From the NCBI GenBank assembly GCA_910584075.1, contig CAJTZI010000086.1:1-5404 (forward strand): a stretch of DNA of 5,404 nt. Direction: 5' to 3'. The notes below the pieces were generated by a model. It did no database searches. It was not told where the DNA came from and saw only the letters and a list, made by a program, of their open reading frames with translations. Shown here in pieces: positions 4,815-5,404 of the stretch; position 1 is the first letter of the stretch, and each line of letters starts with the position of its first letter. Source of the DNA: an uncultured Oscillibacter sp. (lineage in GTDB: Bacteria > Bacillota > Clostridia > Oscillospirales > Oscillospiraceae). Position numbers and translations under genes: made by a program.

Positions 4815-5404
4815 ATGGGCCTGAGAGAGATGCTCCGATCTGTTCGGGAATACCCCGCCGCCCGCGCCCGGCTGGAGGCGGCGGAGCGGGAGCTGAGCCA
4901 GGCGCGAACGGCTCTGGAAAAGAGCGAGCTGGAGTGCCAGCGCCTCAGCGGCGATTACAGCGAGGCCAGGCGCCGGGCAAACTTTTCCGAGAAAAAGTCG
5001 GCCGCGCTGCAAGCCGCTTTGGACGCCTACTGCCCAAAGCTGTCTTCCCTGGCGGAGATGATCCGGTTTTATGAGACGGTCTCCCCCAGCCTGGACCCCC
5101 AGGGCTTCACACTGTTCCGCGCGGCGAAAAAGATGACGGGCATCGACCTGTACAGCTATTTCGCCTACGAGGACAGCCGCGGCCTGTTTGAGCAGATGGA
5201 TGGCCGCCAGCTTCTGCGCTGGCTGACCGCCACCCGGTTCGGCGCCGTGGAGTGGGAGATCGTGACCGGGACCTGCTATGAGGAGGCCATCCTGCGGGAG
5301 GTGGATACCTCCGCGCCGGAGTATCTGGCGTTTGAGCGGAAGTTGTACCGGAAGGTCTTGGAGCGCATGGGTTTCGGGGACCTGCTTGCCTCGGAGGAAA
5401 CTCA
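4815..5404 (+). CDS. Uncharacterised protein with N-terminal coiled coil, 3' partial
   Basis: The frame opens with ATG at 4815, two bases after the stop of the previous gene, and stays open through the right edge (196 codons visible), so the C-terminus is missing. AAGGCGGG at 4801-4808 is a plausible ribosome binding site. Residues about 12-70 form a charged coiled coil with heptad-like Leu/Ala spacing (ARLEAAERELSQARTALEKS, then further to SAALQAALDA). A globular part follows, with FYETVSPSLDPQGFTLFRAA at 85-104, LYSYFAYEDSRGLFEQMDGR at 112-131 and WEIVTGTCYEEAILREVD at 147-164. I see no transmembrane segment and recognise no family. The codon choice and lack of stops match its neighbours, and a competing frame over the start (4769-5074) gives low-complexity Arg/Gly/Pro sequence and is a shadow. 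An oligomerising cytoplasmic partner of the operon is the most that can be inferred. Confidence 0.8.
   Translation, partial: MGLREMLRSVREYPAARARLEAAERELSQARTALEKSELECQRLSGDYSEARRRANFSEKKSAALQAALDAYCPKLSSLAEMIRFYETVSPSLDPQGFTLFRAAKKMTGIDLYSYFAYEDSRGLFEQMDGRQLLRWLTATRFGAVEWEIVTGTCYEEAILREVDTSAPEYLAFERKLYRKVLERMGFGDLLASEET

Noticed and set aside
4769..5074. 101-codon + strand frame overlapping the end of the 140-aa gene
   Set aside because: It is Gly/Arg/Pro low-complexity and overlaps two better genes. The frame starting at 4815 has a better ribosome binding site, a coiled coil and remains open to the edge.
1..5404. CRISPR array, tRNA, rRNA, insertion sequence or attachment site
   Set aside because: No regularly spaced short direct repeats, no cloverleaf or rRNA-like segments, and no transposase or integrase motifs were seen. 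Apart from the 85-bp gap at 2226-2310 the window is almost fully coding.

Overview
The window looks like part of the accessory backbone of an integrative and conjugative element, or a related plasmid-like element, from a gut-type Clostridia (Oscillospiraceae/Lachnospiraceae-like Firmicutes). The reasons are GC-rich coding sequence with strong AGGAGG-type ribosome binding sites, a Gram-positive multi-repeat Cna-B (SpaA-like) surface protein with an LPXTG motif, and directly downstream a single-stranded-DNA-binding protein, a ParB-like protein and small unknown genes packed head to tail. The assignment to an element (Tn1549-like families come to mind) is an inference from gene content. No relaxase, type IV secretion gene or integrase lies inside the window. 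All genes are on the + strand.

Region 1 (1-2225): the 3' part of a large extracellular protein. It is open at the left edge, so signal peptide and N-terminus are missing. About six Cna-B-type repeats, each with Lys, Glu and Asn at the positions expected for an intramolecular isopeptide bond, are followed by a distinct C-terminal beta-rich domain. The protein stops one residue after an LPRTG motif, with no membrane anchor or basic tail.

Region 2 (2226-2310): a short intergenic gap with a perfect 12-bp GC-rich hairpin (likely terminator), then an AT-rich patch that may hold a promoter, then a good Shine-Dalgarno for the next gene.

Region 3 (2311-5404): a tightly coupled operon. It contains an SSB-like gene, a ParB/KorB-like gene (1-nt overlap), an uncharacterised 250-aa gene (4-nt ATGA overlap), an uncharacterised 140-aa basic gene (4-nt ATGA overlap), and a coiled-coil-starting gene that runs off the right edge (2-nt gap). 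The likely theme is DNA maintenance and handling of single-stranded DNA during element transfer or replication.

The most striking non-coding signal is inside the parB-like gene. It is a 34-bp palindrome (16-bp perfect arms, 2-nt centre, 3126-3159) lying in the linker between the ParB N-terminal domain and the helix-turn-helix. A second perfect 12-bp hairpin (2782-2812) lies near the start of the same gene. These could be operator/parS-like sites or RNA regulatory hairpins, and nothing in the protein-coding annotation explains their symmetry.
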